Shown: positions 1 through 12,951, counted from the stretch's first letter. The stretch: 64,000 bases of DNA from Ashinkailepas kermadecensis (GCA_034440615.1 JAOTOM010005138.1:248001-312000); one strand, 5' to 3'. Program-made: numbers and translations. The notes: generated by a model from the sequence alone, not told the origin.

Positions 1-1560
1 GCGACCGTTCGATGTTTGGTCTATTTCCAACCAGTGAAGCGACCAAGTAGCTGCGGTAAAGCTCGCACGCTATCGCAGATTACTGGCTGCCGGCCAGCCC
101 ACGCGCCGGAAAGTACGCCTCAGGCTGCGGAATCCGGCCAGTGGTGGGCGGCGGTGAACCGGTGGGTAGGTATATTGTACACCGGGAGGTGTTTGGCGGC
201 AGCCTTTCTGGCAGCACAAGCTAGCGACCGCCGCCGCGGCCGGCCTTCGCAGAAAGTTAGCAGTGTTGAACTTTTTGGCCGCTCCGATATGCGGTGGCTC
301 AGAATAGCGAATTCGCAACAGTAGTTTGGTTCAAGAGTTTTTAAGCACATTTTCAAACGATAAGAGGGTAAACTACATCACGCAATGAATGTGATTTTGA
401 GATTGTACTGCATACGCCGGCATAAGTACCATGCTTAGTGTTGTGATGACGAAATGGATATGGACAGTGAAATTGGGACGATCATTTCTTAAAAAGCTTT
501 TGATGTATGCCAAAATGCTTTGCATTGTTGTAGTTTAGTTCCACACCCACCTGTAGTGGGTCCGCTCGTCAGCGTAGACCAACCAATCACACGCCGAGCC
601 GGCGGGCCAGCAGCTTTTTATGACAGTTATTAAATCTAGCGGGTGCTGAACATTTCCAATAACTCCAAAAGTAGGTACAAAGCTCTCCGCGGTTTCAGCT
701 GAACTGTGGTGGTGCACGCCAGGCTCAGACAGTGTGCATTGATTGATGCCAAGTCCCCAACAAAACAGCCACAAATTTGACATCGCAATGGTTAGGAGAG
801 CGAAGTACGAGCGACATCCGCCATGTGTATAGGAATGTCACATGTGCCATGTCTACTGCCATGTGCATTGCAGAAATTTTTTTCGAGCTACTGGTCCAAC
901 GAGATGCTACCCATTTACAATCACAATTTTAATACCTTTTCATGTACCTACCACTTATTTATAATTTGGCGGGTTCCTTCAATTCTATTATCATCGCCTT
1001 TCACCACATTCCCTCTATATTGTTAGTATGCCTTGATCAGACCAAGGTTTCCATGGGGAGCTCTGCCCACGCCTGTGCAGTGTGCCACAGAGCGCCACCT
1101 GCAGCGACTCGAACCTTACCTTACATGGACTGCCAAAAGAGGACAGATGCCGCCCGTTTACAAGTCATCCACCGATGACAGCAAGAAGCCCGCTCGTCCC
1201 CATCCTCCCTCCGCTGGTCCAGCAGCGCTGACGGACTAAAATGACGTGTCATACGACACGCTTTACCTTTGCAACGAGCCATCGACAACATATGTTCCTA
1301 GCATTATTCAGATCTCATGACAAAATGCACTGGCAGAACTGATGATATCAAAGTTGCTGTTGCAAACGGCACAGCACATGTTGCAAAACGCTGATGATGC
1401 ATTCCCGAATATATGTACTCTATTGCAACGCCTGCGTGTTTTTTTCATCCATGCGTATGGGACGTAGATGCAATGCGAACGATAGTCGTGAGGGCGTTAC
1501 GACGCCTGTGAGAGCTCGTACGCTTTGTATCCAGCCATGGCTCGGTTAAATTCGACTGCC
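1..1560. other. Unassigned sequence
   Basis: No reading frame here resembles a protein family I recognise, and the short open frames lack coding-like composition. The first 350 bases are GC-rich, the rest is mixed. It ends at the start of the 45-bp minisatellite. Confidence 0.5.
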
Positions 1561-1580
1561 AACTACCGCGATTTGGCGGA

Positions 1581-3158
1581 GTGACGACCGCTACTGTCGC
1601 AACTGCACCGACCACAACGGCCCAAAGTCAGACCGCTGCTGTCGTAACTGCACCGACCACAACGGCCCAAAGTCAGACCGCTGCTGTCGTAACTGCACCG
1701 ACCACAACGGCCCAAAGTCAGACCGCTGCTGTCGTAACTGCACCGACCACAATCGCCCAAAGTCAGACCGCTGCTGTCGTAACTGCACCGACCACAACGG
1801 CCCAAAGTCAGACCGCTGCTGTCGTAACTGCACCGACCACAACGGCCCAAAGTCAGACCGCTGTTGTCGTAACTGCACCGACCACAACCGCCCAAAGTCA
1901 GACCGCTGCTGTCGTAACTGCACCGACCACAACGGCCCAAAGTCAGACCACTGCTGTCGTAACTGCACCGACCACAACGGCCCAAAGTCAGACCGCTGCT
2001 GTCGTAACTGCACCGACCACAACGGCCCACAGTCAGACCGCTACTGTCGCAACTGCACCGACCACAACGGCCCAAAGTCAGACCGCTGCTGTCGTAACTG
2101 CACCGACCACAACGGCCCGAAGTCAGACCGCTGCTGTCGTAACTGCACCGACCACAACCGCCCAAAGTCAGACCGCTGCTGTCGTAACTGCACCGACCAC
2201 AACCGCCCAAAGTCAGACCGCTGCTGTCGTAACTGCACCGACCACAACGGCCCAAAGTCAGACCGCTGCTGTCGTAACTGCACCGACCACAACCGCCCAA
2301 AGTCAGACCGCTGCTGTCGTAACTGCACCGACCACAACGGCCCAAAGTCAGACCGCTGCTGTCGTAACTGCACCGACCACAACGGCCCAAAGTCAGACCG
2401 CTGCTGTCGTAACTGCACCGACCACAACGGCCCAAAGTCAGACCGCTGCTGTCGTAACTGCACCGACCACAACGGCCCACAGTCAGACCGCTACTGTCGT
2501 AACTGCACCGACCACAACCGCCCACAGTCAGACCGCTACTGTCGTAACTGCACCGATCACAACGGCCCAAAGTCAGACCGCTGCTGTCGTAACTGCACCG
2601 ACCACAACGGCCCACAGTCAGACCGCTACTGTCGTAACTGCACCGACCACAACGGCCCACAGTCAGACCGCTACTGTCGTAACTGCACCGACCACAACGG
2701 CCCAAAGTCAGACCGCTGCTGTCGTAACTGCACCGACCACAACGGCCCACAGTCAGACCGCTACTGTCATAACTGCACCGACCACAACCGCCCACAGTCA
2801 GACCGTTACTGTCGTAACTGCACCGATCACAACGGCCCAAAGTCAGACCGCTGCTGTCGTAACTGCACCGACCACAACGGCCCACAGTCAGACCGCTACT
2901 GTCGTAACTGCACCGACCACAACCGCCCACAGTCAGACCGCTACTGTCGTAACTGCACCGACCACAACGGCCCAAAGTCAGACCGCTGCTGTCGTAACTG
3001 CACCGACCACAACGGCCCACAGTCAGACCGCTACTGTCGTAACTGCACCGACCACAACCGCCCACAGTCAGACCGCTACTGTCGTAACTGCACCGACCAC
3101 AACGGCCCAAAGTCAGACCGCTGCTGTCGTAACTGCACCGACCACAACTGCCCAGTCA
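1581..3158. repeat. 45-bp minisatellite, about 35 copies
   Basis: A 45-bp unit is repeated almost without length change. Main variants are AAAGTCAG/CACAGTCAG, GCTGCT/GCTACT and CAACGG/CAACCG. Because 45 is divisible by three, long frames stay open on both strands: a Thr/Ala-rich 15-residue repeat on plus, and Cys-containing repeats in a second plus frame and on minus. In the Cys-rich plus frame the unit reads DRCCRNCTDHNGPKS; the last copy changes to CTDHNCPVT and runs into GTAAGA, which looks like an exon end with a splice donor. I cannot assign that possible exon to a family. The array lies just beyond the 3' end of the IF1 gene on the opposite strand. Confidence 0.9.
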
Positions 3159-3174
3159 CCTGTAAGAAGAGCCA

Positions 3175-3180
3175 TTTATT
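3175..3180 (-). promoter_or_regulatory. Candidate poly(A) signal of the IF1 gene
   Basis: AATAAA on the minus strand, about 165 bases past the IF1 stop codon. Position and orientation fit a polyadenylation signal; the cleavage site is not visible. Confidence 0.4.
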
Positions 3181-3346
3181 AGTGCACACATACAAGATCC
3201 CACAGCCCGTGGCATATCAAGGGCTACACTGATCGGGCTAGAGCGAACGCTCACCAACACCGCGCTTGTAAACCAGCGGCGACTACCCTGCTACCATGGG
3301 TCCTCAGGCGGCACGAGCCGCACCACACATGGGTCTCACATCAGCA

Positions 3347-3484
3347 CTACTTGCTACTATTGTGGAGGGCTTCAATGCGCTCCTTGTGTCGCTTGATGAT
3401 TTCCTCGTGGCGCTTGATCTCGGTCTCGTGGTGCGTCACCTCGTCGTCCAGGTGCTTCTTCAGCTCCTTCAGCTGCTGCGCTTG
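3347..3484 (-). CDS. ATP synthase inhibitor IF1 family, last coding exon
   Basis: Encodes the C-terminal coiled coil of the mitochondrial F1-ATPase inhibitor, 45 residues from QAQQLKELKKHLDDEV to a final NSSK and TAG. IF1 blocks ATP hydrolysis by F1Fo when the matrix turns acidic; this helix carries the dimerisation region and the pH-sensing histidines. The paired HH and the spaced RH and KRH positions seen here fit that family. The exon follows a consensus acceptor (ATTCCAG) and joins the upstream exon in phase 0, giving YFRKQ-QAQQLKEL, as in animal IF1 proteins (YFRxQ..QLxxLKKH). Confidence 0.85.
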   Translation of the reverse strand, partial: QAQQLKELKKHLDDEVTHHETEIKRHEEIIKRHKERIEALHNSSK

Positions 3485-4339
3485 CTGGAATATGACACAG
3501 TTCCATGAGGCCGCGCACAGTGGTCGGATACGAGCAGCGCAGAGATGGACTGCGATCGCCACACACTGCAGCACAGCACTGCCAATATTTACACCATTCC
3601 TCAATGTCAAGCTCCTCCAATAGGTGCGCCTGAGAACGACACAAATTAATGATGTTCTTGCTGTTGAGCCCCCAGTCGTGGTATCGCTGAAAGGGCTTTG
3701 CCGGCAGACATGCTACAGCAATTTATAGAGATCGAAGCCTGGCCGCGGGGACAAATCGCATCAGTGCGGGGAAAATTACCGTGGCAGTTAAACATGTAAT
3801 CCGAGGCCTTGGTGCAAAGAAAGCTCCACCAAAGATGAATGCAACACGCCAATGGACTTGAAAACGAAGTAGCCCCGAAACCCGACCATTAAATAAAAGC
3901 AGCAAGAAATCAAACAAACAACGGGCTGGTCGTTCATTGTAACGCTTATCCGGTGATATGCCAGTCCGTGGATCTGTTTGGTTACATCATGACGCCACAG
4001 GCCAGTTACCGTGGAGGAGCCTGCGTCTACCAGGTGTCCGTCCGCACGTTCCAATCTTTGCACGACTTCGCTGACTGGTCACCCGCAGGCCCAGCCACAA
4101 CAGAATGGCACTACTCAAGACTTTGTTTCTTGCAGACGTGATGCACATTCACGCTCGCTTTTTTACATCACGTGCAAAAACGCACATGCGAGTATACGTA
4201 TGGAATAAAGCCATAACTTCAATGCTATGCGGACCTCAAGGCGCATCAATTGCAATGGCCATGCAACCCTCAACTGGAACGAAATCCCCAAAGTTATACC
4301 GCGTCGTAGCGGGGACGGGCCTGCACCGGAGTAGCTGAC

Positions 4340-4475
4340 CTGCTTCCGGAAGTACTGCTCCTCGTGGGCGACCTCCATCTTGCCGAACGAGCCACCGGCG
4401 TCCCGGATGGAGCCGCCAGTGCCGCCGCCGAGGCCAGCCCCGGAGCCAGGTTCACCGCCCGACATACGCACCTGC
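4340..4475 (-). CDS. ATP synthase inhibitor IF1 family, inhibitory-region exon
   Basis: Encodes the Gly-rich linker and the minimal inhibitory segment of IF1. [24 protein letters not shown] is diagnostic for the family (animal proteins read GSIRxAGGAFGKxExAxEExYFR); it is the helix that enters the catalytic interface of F1. The donor after CAG is GTCAGC and the acceptor on the upstream side is TTTCAG. The exon begins in mid-codon, so at least one more exon with the mitochondrial presequence lies upstream on the minus strand (higher coordinates); I could not find it. An internal ATG (RMSGGEP) exists but would lack a targeting sequence. The 855-bp intron to the last exon holds nothing recognisable. 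Confidence 0.85.
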
Positions 4476-5780
4476 CTGAAATGGACTCAGATGCAGCTTA
4501 AGGTGTAGGAGGAAAAATATCCCGTCGCTCTTGCAAATTGATCGCCGTCGTTTCTTTACAGTACAACTATTTTTAATATACTTTTTGTCTAGGCCCTGGA
4601 CGGGAGTGTCGGTGGTCGCGTGGGAGACTTTCAGCAATGCTCGATCAAACAACTAGTATGGCGTTAATGCAACTGTCCATTTACAGGTGTGTCCCCTGGC
4701 CGGAGGTTACGCTTCAGGCGAGCTATGGTCAGAGGGCCAGGACCATGCAGTTATGGTCATAGACTCTTTCGAGTGGCAACAACTTGCTTTTTACCGTATT
4801 CGTTGGCTGGGTACCGAGGGCGACAGAAATTCAAACAGCAAGGAAGAAAAACGTGAGCATTTAAAGTATCTGTATATACCTGCTTCTCGCTACGCTCGAT
4901 GGTCACTAAAAAGACCTCTTTACATTCAAGGTGCGCTTCTCCCTAGCTGAGGACAGGGGAGTGACCCGATTGGGAAGAGGAATCCTATTTGTTTTGTTTG
5001 TTTATTTGGGCTTAAGGGCGCCTGAACTGCTAGTGGTTATCTAGCAGAGAGGAATCCTAAACAAGCGAGTGTGCAAGGCTATGGCGGACAATCATCAACC
5101 GGAATACTTGGACTTGGGCGGAATACTGCCTTCAAGTGGGGTAATTATCGCACAGGAATGCAGCAAATGGGCATAAGAGGCACGGGCGCGTCCAACAACT
5201 CATACGGGGGCGGCACAAGCACAACGTACGGTGCAAGGCTTAGGCTTCCACAACCGAAACACACAATTTAGATGGGTGAAACGTAAGTCCTGGATCGTTA
5301 TGATAGTGGTCCGAACCTGTGGTCACCACTTCGGTATACCCACGAATAGGGTCAGGACCGCTGGACCCTCAAGAGGTCAGGTCAGGTCAGGACGCTCAAG
5401 ATGTCTGACAGGGTGCTAAACTTTGATCAAGCCCATCAAGCTATGCATTATGAGTACCTTTTCCCATTAAAAAAATAAGTAAATGCCCCTATCCATAAAT
5501 ATAGGTGGGCACAAGTGCCATTCTTATCCATGCGACCAAATTACGTTAAAATCCATGGATGGAAATGGCATGATAAAGCAAGGTCACACCACTCCCCATT
5601 TATTTTTCTTGCTGGGAAGATATTAGTTTATCCTGAATTCCTCTCGCACAAATAGCAGCTTGTAACGTTGTTGAGGGCTCCAGGAAGGGCCATAATTAGG
5701 TGTAAATTGGAAATGGAATATTATAAAATCCAAACCTAATCATATACCTTTCTCCTAAAATGCTATGACACCAAGAAAAG
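4476..5780. other. Unassigned region upstream of IF1
   Basis: The missing IF1 presequence exon and promoter may lie here, but no convincing presequence with a phase-2 donor was found on the minus strand. Open frames around 5,071-5,419 on plus do not resemble known proteins. A direct GGTCA repeat occurs near 5,380. Confidence 0.35.
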
Positions 5781-5789
5781 ATTATACAT

Positions 5790-5855
5790 ATATACATACA
5801 TATATAAACATATATATATACACACACACATTCGATATATACACATATATATAAT
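5790..5855. repeat. Imperfect (TA)n/(CA)n microsatellite
   Basis: Alternating TA and CA dinucleotides with interruptions, inside AT-rich DNA. Confidence 0.7.
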
Positions 5856-6611
5856 TATATTAATAACAAACATACCACACATTTCCAGACCATCATTCAT
5901 TAACATCCACTGCAATGGTTGTTATTTTATACCAATGCATTGCCTAACATGTTGTTCGAAGATGACTATTTCTATGACTAGATATATGTTCAACTGTACA
6001 GAACTGAAGATACATTATTTTATTCCAAGCTTTTGATACTGGTTTAGCAACATATTAATCTTACCAAGCCTAGTGTGGTAATTACTTCCCAAATAACAGC
6101 ACATTAATTAAGACATGGTAAAATTCAGGAACTATACAAGAGGAGGAATCCAGGAGTGAAGAGGAATTACTTAGTTCTATATCATTCCAATATTTTCATT
6201 ATATTTGGACGAAATTGCATTGATATGGATTGATATGGCTTTCTCATGTCATATTTTTTATCAACAAGACACCTAGATATCCTTCACAGCTGTGCCTTGC
6301 TAAAGGAAAACAATGCATTTTGATATCAAGTACATCATATTGCTTCCTGGAAAATATTTGACAACCTATTTTTAGCATTGCAAGATACTCTCCTATCTTT
6401 TCAGCATTGCAAGGAAATCTGTTGGCATCAAATCATGCTGTGATTTTTGGAACCAACTCATCTACTTTATATTATAATTCAAAAAGATTATTAACTGTAA
6501 TATTTAAGGCTGTAACATGAAAAAGTAAAACTTGCCAAATTGGAAACATTGCAAAGATCATTAACATATTTTGATATGTAAAGGACAGAGGGAAAGAAAC
6601 ACAGGAATATT

Positions 6612-6882
6612 TTTTTTTTTAATCACCCCCTATTTTGAAAAAAAAAATAAAAATCCAATAAAAAATAGGAAAAAAAACACTTTTTTTTATAAAAAAAAGT
6701 GAAAAAAAAAAAAAAAAAAAAAAAAACCCACATAAAAAAAAAAATAAAAATTTTTTTTTTAATTTAGTTTTTATTTTTTTTATTTTTTTTTTTTAAAAAA
6801 AAAAAAAAAATTTAGGGAAGGAAATTTAAAGAAAATTTAAAAAAACAAAAAATTAAAAAAAAAAAAAAAACAACACAAAACC

Positions 6883-6917
<35 letters not shown>

Positions 6918-6920
6918 AAA

Positions 6921-6967
<47 letters not shown>

Positions 6968-6968
6968 A
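6612..6968. repeat. A/T homopolymer block
   Basis: About 360 bases almost wholly of A and T runs with a few isolated C and G, unlike the AT-rich but complex flanks. It may be real low-complexity DNA or poorly resolved consensus sequence. Confidence 0.75.
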
Positions 6969-6969
6969 A

Positions 6970-9828
6970 AGGGGGTGAAAGGGGGTTTAGGTTGTTAGCT
7001 TAGGCATTTTTATAATCCAGAAAAGTATTCAATAAAAAACAGGTGATGTTGCTAGGTGATGTTTTTAATTTGAAAAATTGAGAAAAACAAAACAAAGTTT
7101 GTCCCATTATTAAATAATTATTTTTCTGACATGAGTGGTTAGGCTAGGATAGGTTAGATCATGTCACCTTTTTCTTTTCTTGAACATAATTTTGATGCTA
7201 TATTGCCCAACTCAAAGCCATTTGTGGTGTAATTTTGCCTCCCAATTGAAAAGTAAGCATTTGCACAAGAAATTAGTGGTCACATCAGGTTAACCATGTT
7301 CATAAGCATCACATTCGAAAAAAAATTACAAGAATACAAAAATTACCTCAGTGCACAGCTTAACTTAAAAATAAGTATTTCCTGCCATAGAAAATGTTTA
7401 CATCATCTTTATCACATTCAGAACCATGCTGCCATATTTTTCTTGATGTGTCCATTGTCTTTTCCACATCGGGTCTACTGAACTAACTAGCTACCTAGGT
7501 GCCTTTCACTCACAATTTCGCCAGTTGATTGCTTTGATTGACCTTGACATAGAGCTGAGTGCAGTCTCCATGTAAATCAGGTGTATTGTTATTTGCTTAT
7601 ATTTATTAATTCAGCAGATTTATAGCAGAAGCTATTTTGTTATTGGAACTGTTGTGAAAATTAGAATTAGTGATCAGTTATAATTTATGTGATCATTATG
7701 CGACATATGCCCACTCATATCTTGTTTCTGAGCCCAAATGACCCAGGAACAAAAGCCACTGCAAAACCACTTAATGACCTCAAACTGCCCCAGCTCCAGG
7801 CTAAGTAGGCTAAGTAGATAGGTAACTACCTGCACCAAATATGGACCTGGGTCAACTTGTTGAATATTCCCCATACTGATATTGATCTAACAAACAGTTG
7901 CTGGTATTATTGCAGTTTAAGATATCTATGCAGTGTTACACAAATTGTATCTCAATGATGCAAACAAAGGGCTAGGTTAGGTTAGGCTTTTGTTTCAAGT
8001 TGGAAAATCTCTTTAAAAAACACTAAAAAATGTAGTGTTCTTCAAAAACAAGTCAGCCTAGGTTGGGTTGGGTCAGGTTTTTATATTATTATAGTTTATT
8101 GCATCCACAAGACAAGTTTTACACCCAGTTTACCCCCATGAAGCAAACAAAGTCGTTAAGTTTGGTTAGGTTAGGTTAGGCTAGGCCTTTGTTTTATGCT
8201 GAACAAATAAAAAGTAAACTTGTAAAATAAATCAAATGTGTTCTCCAAAAAATACAGGTCATGCTAAGCTACATCAGATTAGGTTAGGTTTTTCAATTTG
8301 AAATTTTGGTCACTTTGCAGTTTAAGGTAATTTTTGTCTTCTTTGAATTTCCTTTCTGATGCAACATTTATGAACATGTTGAACATGATGTGAAAACTCA
8401 TTTCATCTGCAAACACATACTTTTTATTTCGGAGGTAAAGTAACACCCAAAAAGGGGCTTGAAGTTGGGTACCTAATACAGCATAAAAAGTAATGTTAAA
8501 GGTAAATAAAAAAATGTAACATAACCTAGCCTAACTTTCCATGCAAGAAAACAAATCCTATTTCAATGGAACATTTTCAACAATTTTGTTTGAAAAAATG
8601 TTTTAATAAAAAAATATCATCTAACCTATCCTCACCTGTCTTTGAAGAAAACAAATAAATGAACCAAACTAACCTAACCTAACCAAGCATAACCTGACCC
8701 TTTGAAGAACACAAAATCTTTTTAATTTCCATTTTTTCTTCAAATTTTCTACCTACAACAAAAGCCTAACTCTACAACAAAAGCCTGACATTACATAACT
8801 TAACATAACCTAACACCTTCATTTGCTTCATTGAGGTAAAATATGTGTTAAATTTGTGTCCAAACTGCAATAACAATGTATTTTTTTAAACAAAAAAATG
8901 TTTGAAAATTTTCCATTTTTCAACAGAATGTGTTCTTGCATGGAAGGTTAGCAGAGTGGGAAACTTACTTTCCAGGCTGGGAGTAGGAGTGCATGCAGAC
9001 TTCTTCCAGAGTACATTTTCATATATTATTTTTTTGATGCATGGAATCTGCTTACTGGAACCAACAGGAAAAGCTTATGTAGTCAGTACCTACATAATAT
9101 GCATAAGTAATATGCATTGTCATTTTTGGTCAAATCAAATGTCACAGCATCAGAACAAAGAAGTGGACAGTGGATGGCACTGCCCAGCAGCAAATCATGA
9201 TAATCAGCACAGCTTCATCTCTCAAAACTCACAGGAACAATGTAACTTTTTTCATTCACTGTTGGTTTCAGTACAAGGCTAGCCATATGAAAAACAAACA
9301 AAATTACTTCACACTTCACCCTCAGCTCAGAGCGCATACCTACATACCCAGCCATAGGTTTGTCCCTGTGTAATACAAACCTACCTCCACTACTGCACAT
9401 ACCACAGATGGATGTGATAGCAGTGTGCAATGCAAAGGATCAGTCAAGATCTTGTGTTTGTGGCATGACACTGTTAACAATGTGTTCAAAGTTGCTGATG
9501 GTTATGATGTCATATAAAAATGCCTTGCATCAATTCGTTGACATACAGATTTCAGAATAGAAAACACTAGCACAGCCAATTCTGATCAGTGGCCTCCAGG
9601 ACTCTGGAGGATGTCTCTTAAAACTGTCAAATTTTCTCACTATATGGGTGGCATGAATGCAGGTTTTCAGAAACACTGATCCAGTTGGAGTAACAGGAGC
9701 ATTGTACTCAGTGCGCAGGCACGCCATCTTGGAAGCCCTGTTGGTGTGTTGTCTGCATTTCTGGTGGTTGAGATTGAGAGAAGTGTGTGAAGCTGTGGTC
9801 CACTGCTGACTGCTACAAAAAGTGGTTG
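6970..9828. other. AT-rich intergenic DNA with scattered GGTTA motifs
   Basis: No supported gene. Between 7,130 and 8,820 there are several short clusters of GGTTAGGTTA, first on the plus strand and then, after about 8,500, mostly as the complement (AACCTAACC). These look like degenerate TTAGG-type repeats or decayed copies of the elements seen at 12.9-14.5 kb. Confidence 0.5.
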
Positions 9829-9990
9829 GTTATTGGTTTTTACGACACGTCGACTGTTCAGTCATGTAGCGTCGCCAATCTCTCACGCCGATTGGTCACG
9901 GGCAAAGAGTAGCTACAGGTGAGACTCGAACCCACAATCTTTTGATTATGAGATGGGTAACTTACCCTTAGACTACTTGTCCCCTACAGA
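9829..9990 (-). repeat. tRNA-headed SINE-like element, copy 1
   Basis: On the minus strand a tRNA-like head (B-box-like GTGGGTTCGAGTCTC) is followed by a body containing GTGACCAATCGGCGTGAGAG and a GCGACGCTA block. The same order of head and body recurs at 20.0 kb and, more diverged, at 22.0 kb. The arms pair imperfectly, so this is not a functional tRNA gene. Confidence 0.6.
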
Positions 9991-11421
9991 AAGTGATTAG
10001 TTTGAGTGGTAACCATAAGTGGAATAACCATCATTTTTGTGGGTGTCATTCTGTTTGTTTTTATTCATATCTTTGTTCCCACATCTGTGTTGGAGTACAT
10101 ATGAAGCCCATCCTATACAGCATGAACCCAGAGTGCAAAAATGTTTTCAGATAAAATATCTGAAGAAGTGCCTTAATTCCCACCCTGAAGGTTAGGGTAA
10201 TCCATAACATTTTTCGTTTGAACATTAATTTATGTCCTATATTACCCAACTCCAAACCAATCTTTGGGTGTTGTTTTTCCTCCTAACTGAAAAGTATGCA
10301 TTTGCAGAGGAAATGAGTGGTTGCATCATGTTAGCCACATTCATAAGCATTGCATTGGATACAGAAATTATGCGTACTAAAGTTACCTTAAACTGCAAAT
10401 TTACCTGGTTGCTTCACAAGTTGCATAACTACTTATCAGCTTACCTAAACATAGGAACACTTCCCCTCAAAGCCAACGAAGCACTGCGGAGAGAAGCCAT
10501 CTCAGCGGGATTAAATATCTGTAAGTACGAACGAAAGAGTAAAAACTGTAAATATCAGCAGCTATGACATAAGACTCCCACAAAACAAGATATAAAACAG
10601 TGCGACTAATGTCACTTAAACGCAAACAACGATATATCGTTGGATATATCACCACCCGGCCCCCTTCATGCAACCGAAAATAAGCAGTGGGACGAATGTG
10701 GAACGAGTATCTTCAGATGAAGAGAAAAATCCATGAGCAGGTTCTTCAATCCTGGCGGAAGAATTGAAAAATGTAGCAGATTTATTTTTCACTTTTCTTT
10801 CTTATGTTGTGATAAGAATATTTTTTCCGGATTAAAATATAAATATATTTTATTGTAATTTGTTGTGAGATTTCACTAGCACCTTATTTTAATCAAGTAA
10901 AACATAGGTTTACAATATTGTGAAGGTGACACAGTACCTTGAAGTGATTTCGGCGTGGAAGCATTTACGTGCTAGTTGGAGTTGTTATATAAACATTCCA
11001 GCAGATGGCAGTGACCCCGCTGGTGTGTAAATCGGCATAGGTTCAGTATATCCAAGCATTATAATGTCCAAGCACCATAATCATCTGCGTTCCCGGGGGT
11101 TTTCGGGCGACCGGTGAGTGCCCCCGGACAATATACTCTGCTCCGGACAATATACTCTGTATAACAACATCCTTGCACGTAGTATATGTCTGTTGCAAGT
11201 TCAGTGCCGTCGATATATTATACATGTAGGCAATTGAAAACAGCGGCGTAGGAACGCTGGCTAAAAGTGAGAGGGCTATCAGTATTTTTCCCATAGGCTT
11301 AATAGTTAGGATCACGAAAAGTGTGGGGGAGGGTGTGGCCTTCTGGCCAGGGCTGCAAAAAGTGATCAGACTGTCACAAACTTTTTGTCATCACCCCAAA
11401 ATCTGTCACGCGGAATCTTAA
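9991..11421. other. Unassigned region
   Basis: No recognisable gene. An open frame at 10,232-10,567 (111 residues) has no family features I can name. Confidence 0.4.
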
Positions 11422-11998
11422 CCCTTTAGGCGGTGGGGGGGCATTTTTTGCCCCCCCCTTTACTTTTTTCACGACAACCCGAAATGCTTTGAGATAGCAA
11501 CGCGAAACTTGGTATAGCTTCAAATGAATACCTAGCGCATACGTGTACAAAATTTCAGGCACATCTGAGGTCAGGTCAGGTCACAATGATGTTCTAACGA
11601 TATCCATAACAACTTTCTTCGCCGAAACTGATTCAGTCAGGTAAGTTAGGCCAGGTCAGGTCAGGTTGGGTCAAGCAAAATTTAAACTAAGACCTCTGGG
11701 TAACACTGTAAAGGTATGTCTTAGACATTTTAAAGGTTTGCCTGATTTATAAGCATCGGTTGCACTTGGATAAAATAATCATCCTATAATTTGACCTTTG
11801 ACCTTACTGTGACCTGACCTGACCTAGTACACACTCAAAATTTGACACATGCATGTCCTAGATATTCATCTTACCGTGTGCAAAATTTCGTGTCGCTATT
11901 GCCAAGCGTTTAGGAGATATCGTGAAAAAGTAAAGGGGGGCAAAAACAATGCCCCCCAACCGCCTGGAAGGTGGCTGAGAGGCCCACCGCCTGCCGGG
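11422..11998. mobile_element. piggyBac-like MITE, 577 bp
   Basis: Flanked on both sides by TTAA (11,418-11,421 and 11,999-12,002), the target site of piggyBac transposons. Ends are CCCTTTAGGCGGTGGG and, inverted, CCCGGCAGGCGGTGGG. Further inside, a second inverted pair (a C-run, CTTTACTTTTT and CACGA against TCGTG, AAAAAGTAAAG and a G-run) extends the relation. The core contains GGTCAGGTCA-type direct repeats in both orientations. No transposase frame, so non-autonomous. Confidence 0.75.
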
Positions 11999-12024
11999 TT
12001 AAACAGGAAATTGAAATTGTGTAT

Positions 12025-12320
12025 TTAACCCGCGCCCTGCTGAGGGCGGGATGTTTGACCCCCCTCTAAGGTTTTTCGGGGTTAACGAAAAAACGGTGGC
12101 GCGCAGCACCGCGACATTGGTACACCTTTCCGGGAATAAATTTGAAATGATATGTGAACATTTAAAGGTCAGGTCATTTCATCTCACCGAGGTATTGCAG
12201 GTATAGTGAGGTCACCTCCAATAATGTTTGATATGTCACCAGTTCCACAATTGTATACCCATTTGCCCGAAATTGATATCGTGCCATATAGGTCGCAAAA
12301 ATAGCGCTCAAACTTGACAA
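12025..12320. mobile_element. Degenerate repeat, possible piggyBac-like left end
   Basis: Begins with TTAA then CCCGCGCCCTGC and shares CCCCCCTCTAAG, GAAAAACGGTGG and GCGCAGC with the segment at 19,010-19,330, in the same order and spacing. No matching right end was found. Confidence 0.4.
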
Positions 12321-12652
12321 CCAATAACTCCATGCAGTCAGTGGACAGGCAAGCTTCTGATTGGCCTCTCTTCCATCACCAGGTCTGCGGACATCTTTAC
12401 GGATTCATATTATAGATGAACTGATATCATACTATGAACAGTGCGAAATACGAGTGCGCATTGCCACTGGCTTGAAAAGAACGAACATGCCACTCCCGCT
12501 CGACAGGCTTTGGGTTGGTCGCTTTGACAAGCTCATTCCGATCCATGACTGCAGCGCAATCCACAAATTCATCCACATCGACGACGGGCCACAATTGAAC
12601 AAATAACTTATATCACGCAGACATGAAGTTTCCGCCTGGAAAACACGCACTT

Positions 12653-12885
12653 CGTCTTCATCCGACACCACCATAGTGGACACACGAAACACTCCGCACA
12701 CCGCGCCTCGCCACCACGCATAAGCGGTTTACTCACGGAGCCATCCGCACCTGGAACTCACTTCCACAATCAGCAACACACTGTAACAATAGAGAAACGC
12801 ACAAGATACATCACAAAAAATACATGTTTATGTTCATCCGACACCACCATAGTGGGCACAAGAAACACTCGCACACCGCGCCTGT
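12653..12885. repeat. Two direct copies of a 52-bp sequence
   Basis: CATCCGACACCACCATAGTG followed by CACAmGAAACACT and CGCACACCGCGCCT occurs at about 12,653 and again at about 12,833, 180 bp apart, with few differences. Origin unknown. Confidence 0.7.
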
Positions 12886-12951
12886 ATGTTGAACTGTATG
12901 TTCATAAATGTATTACAAGATACACATGAACATTTCCCAGCTAGGTAATAT

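Noticed and set aside
1563..3182. Long open frames of 515 and 533 residues on opposite strands
   Set aside because: Both arise from a 45-bp repeat, which keeps frames open regardless of coding. There is no start context or domain; reported as a repeat only.
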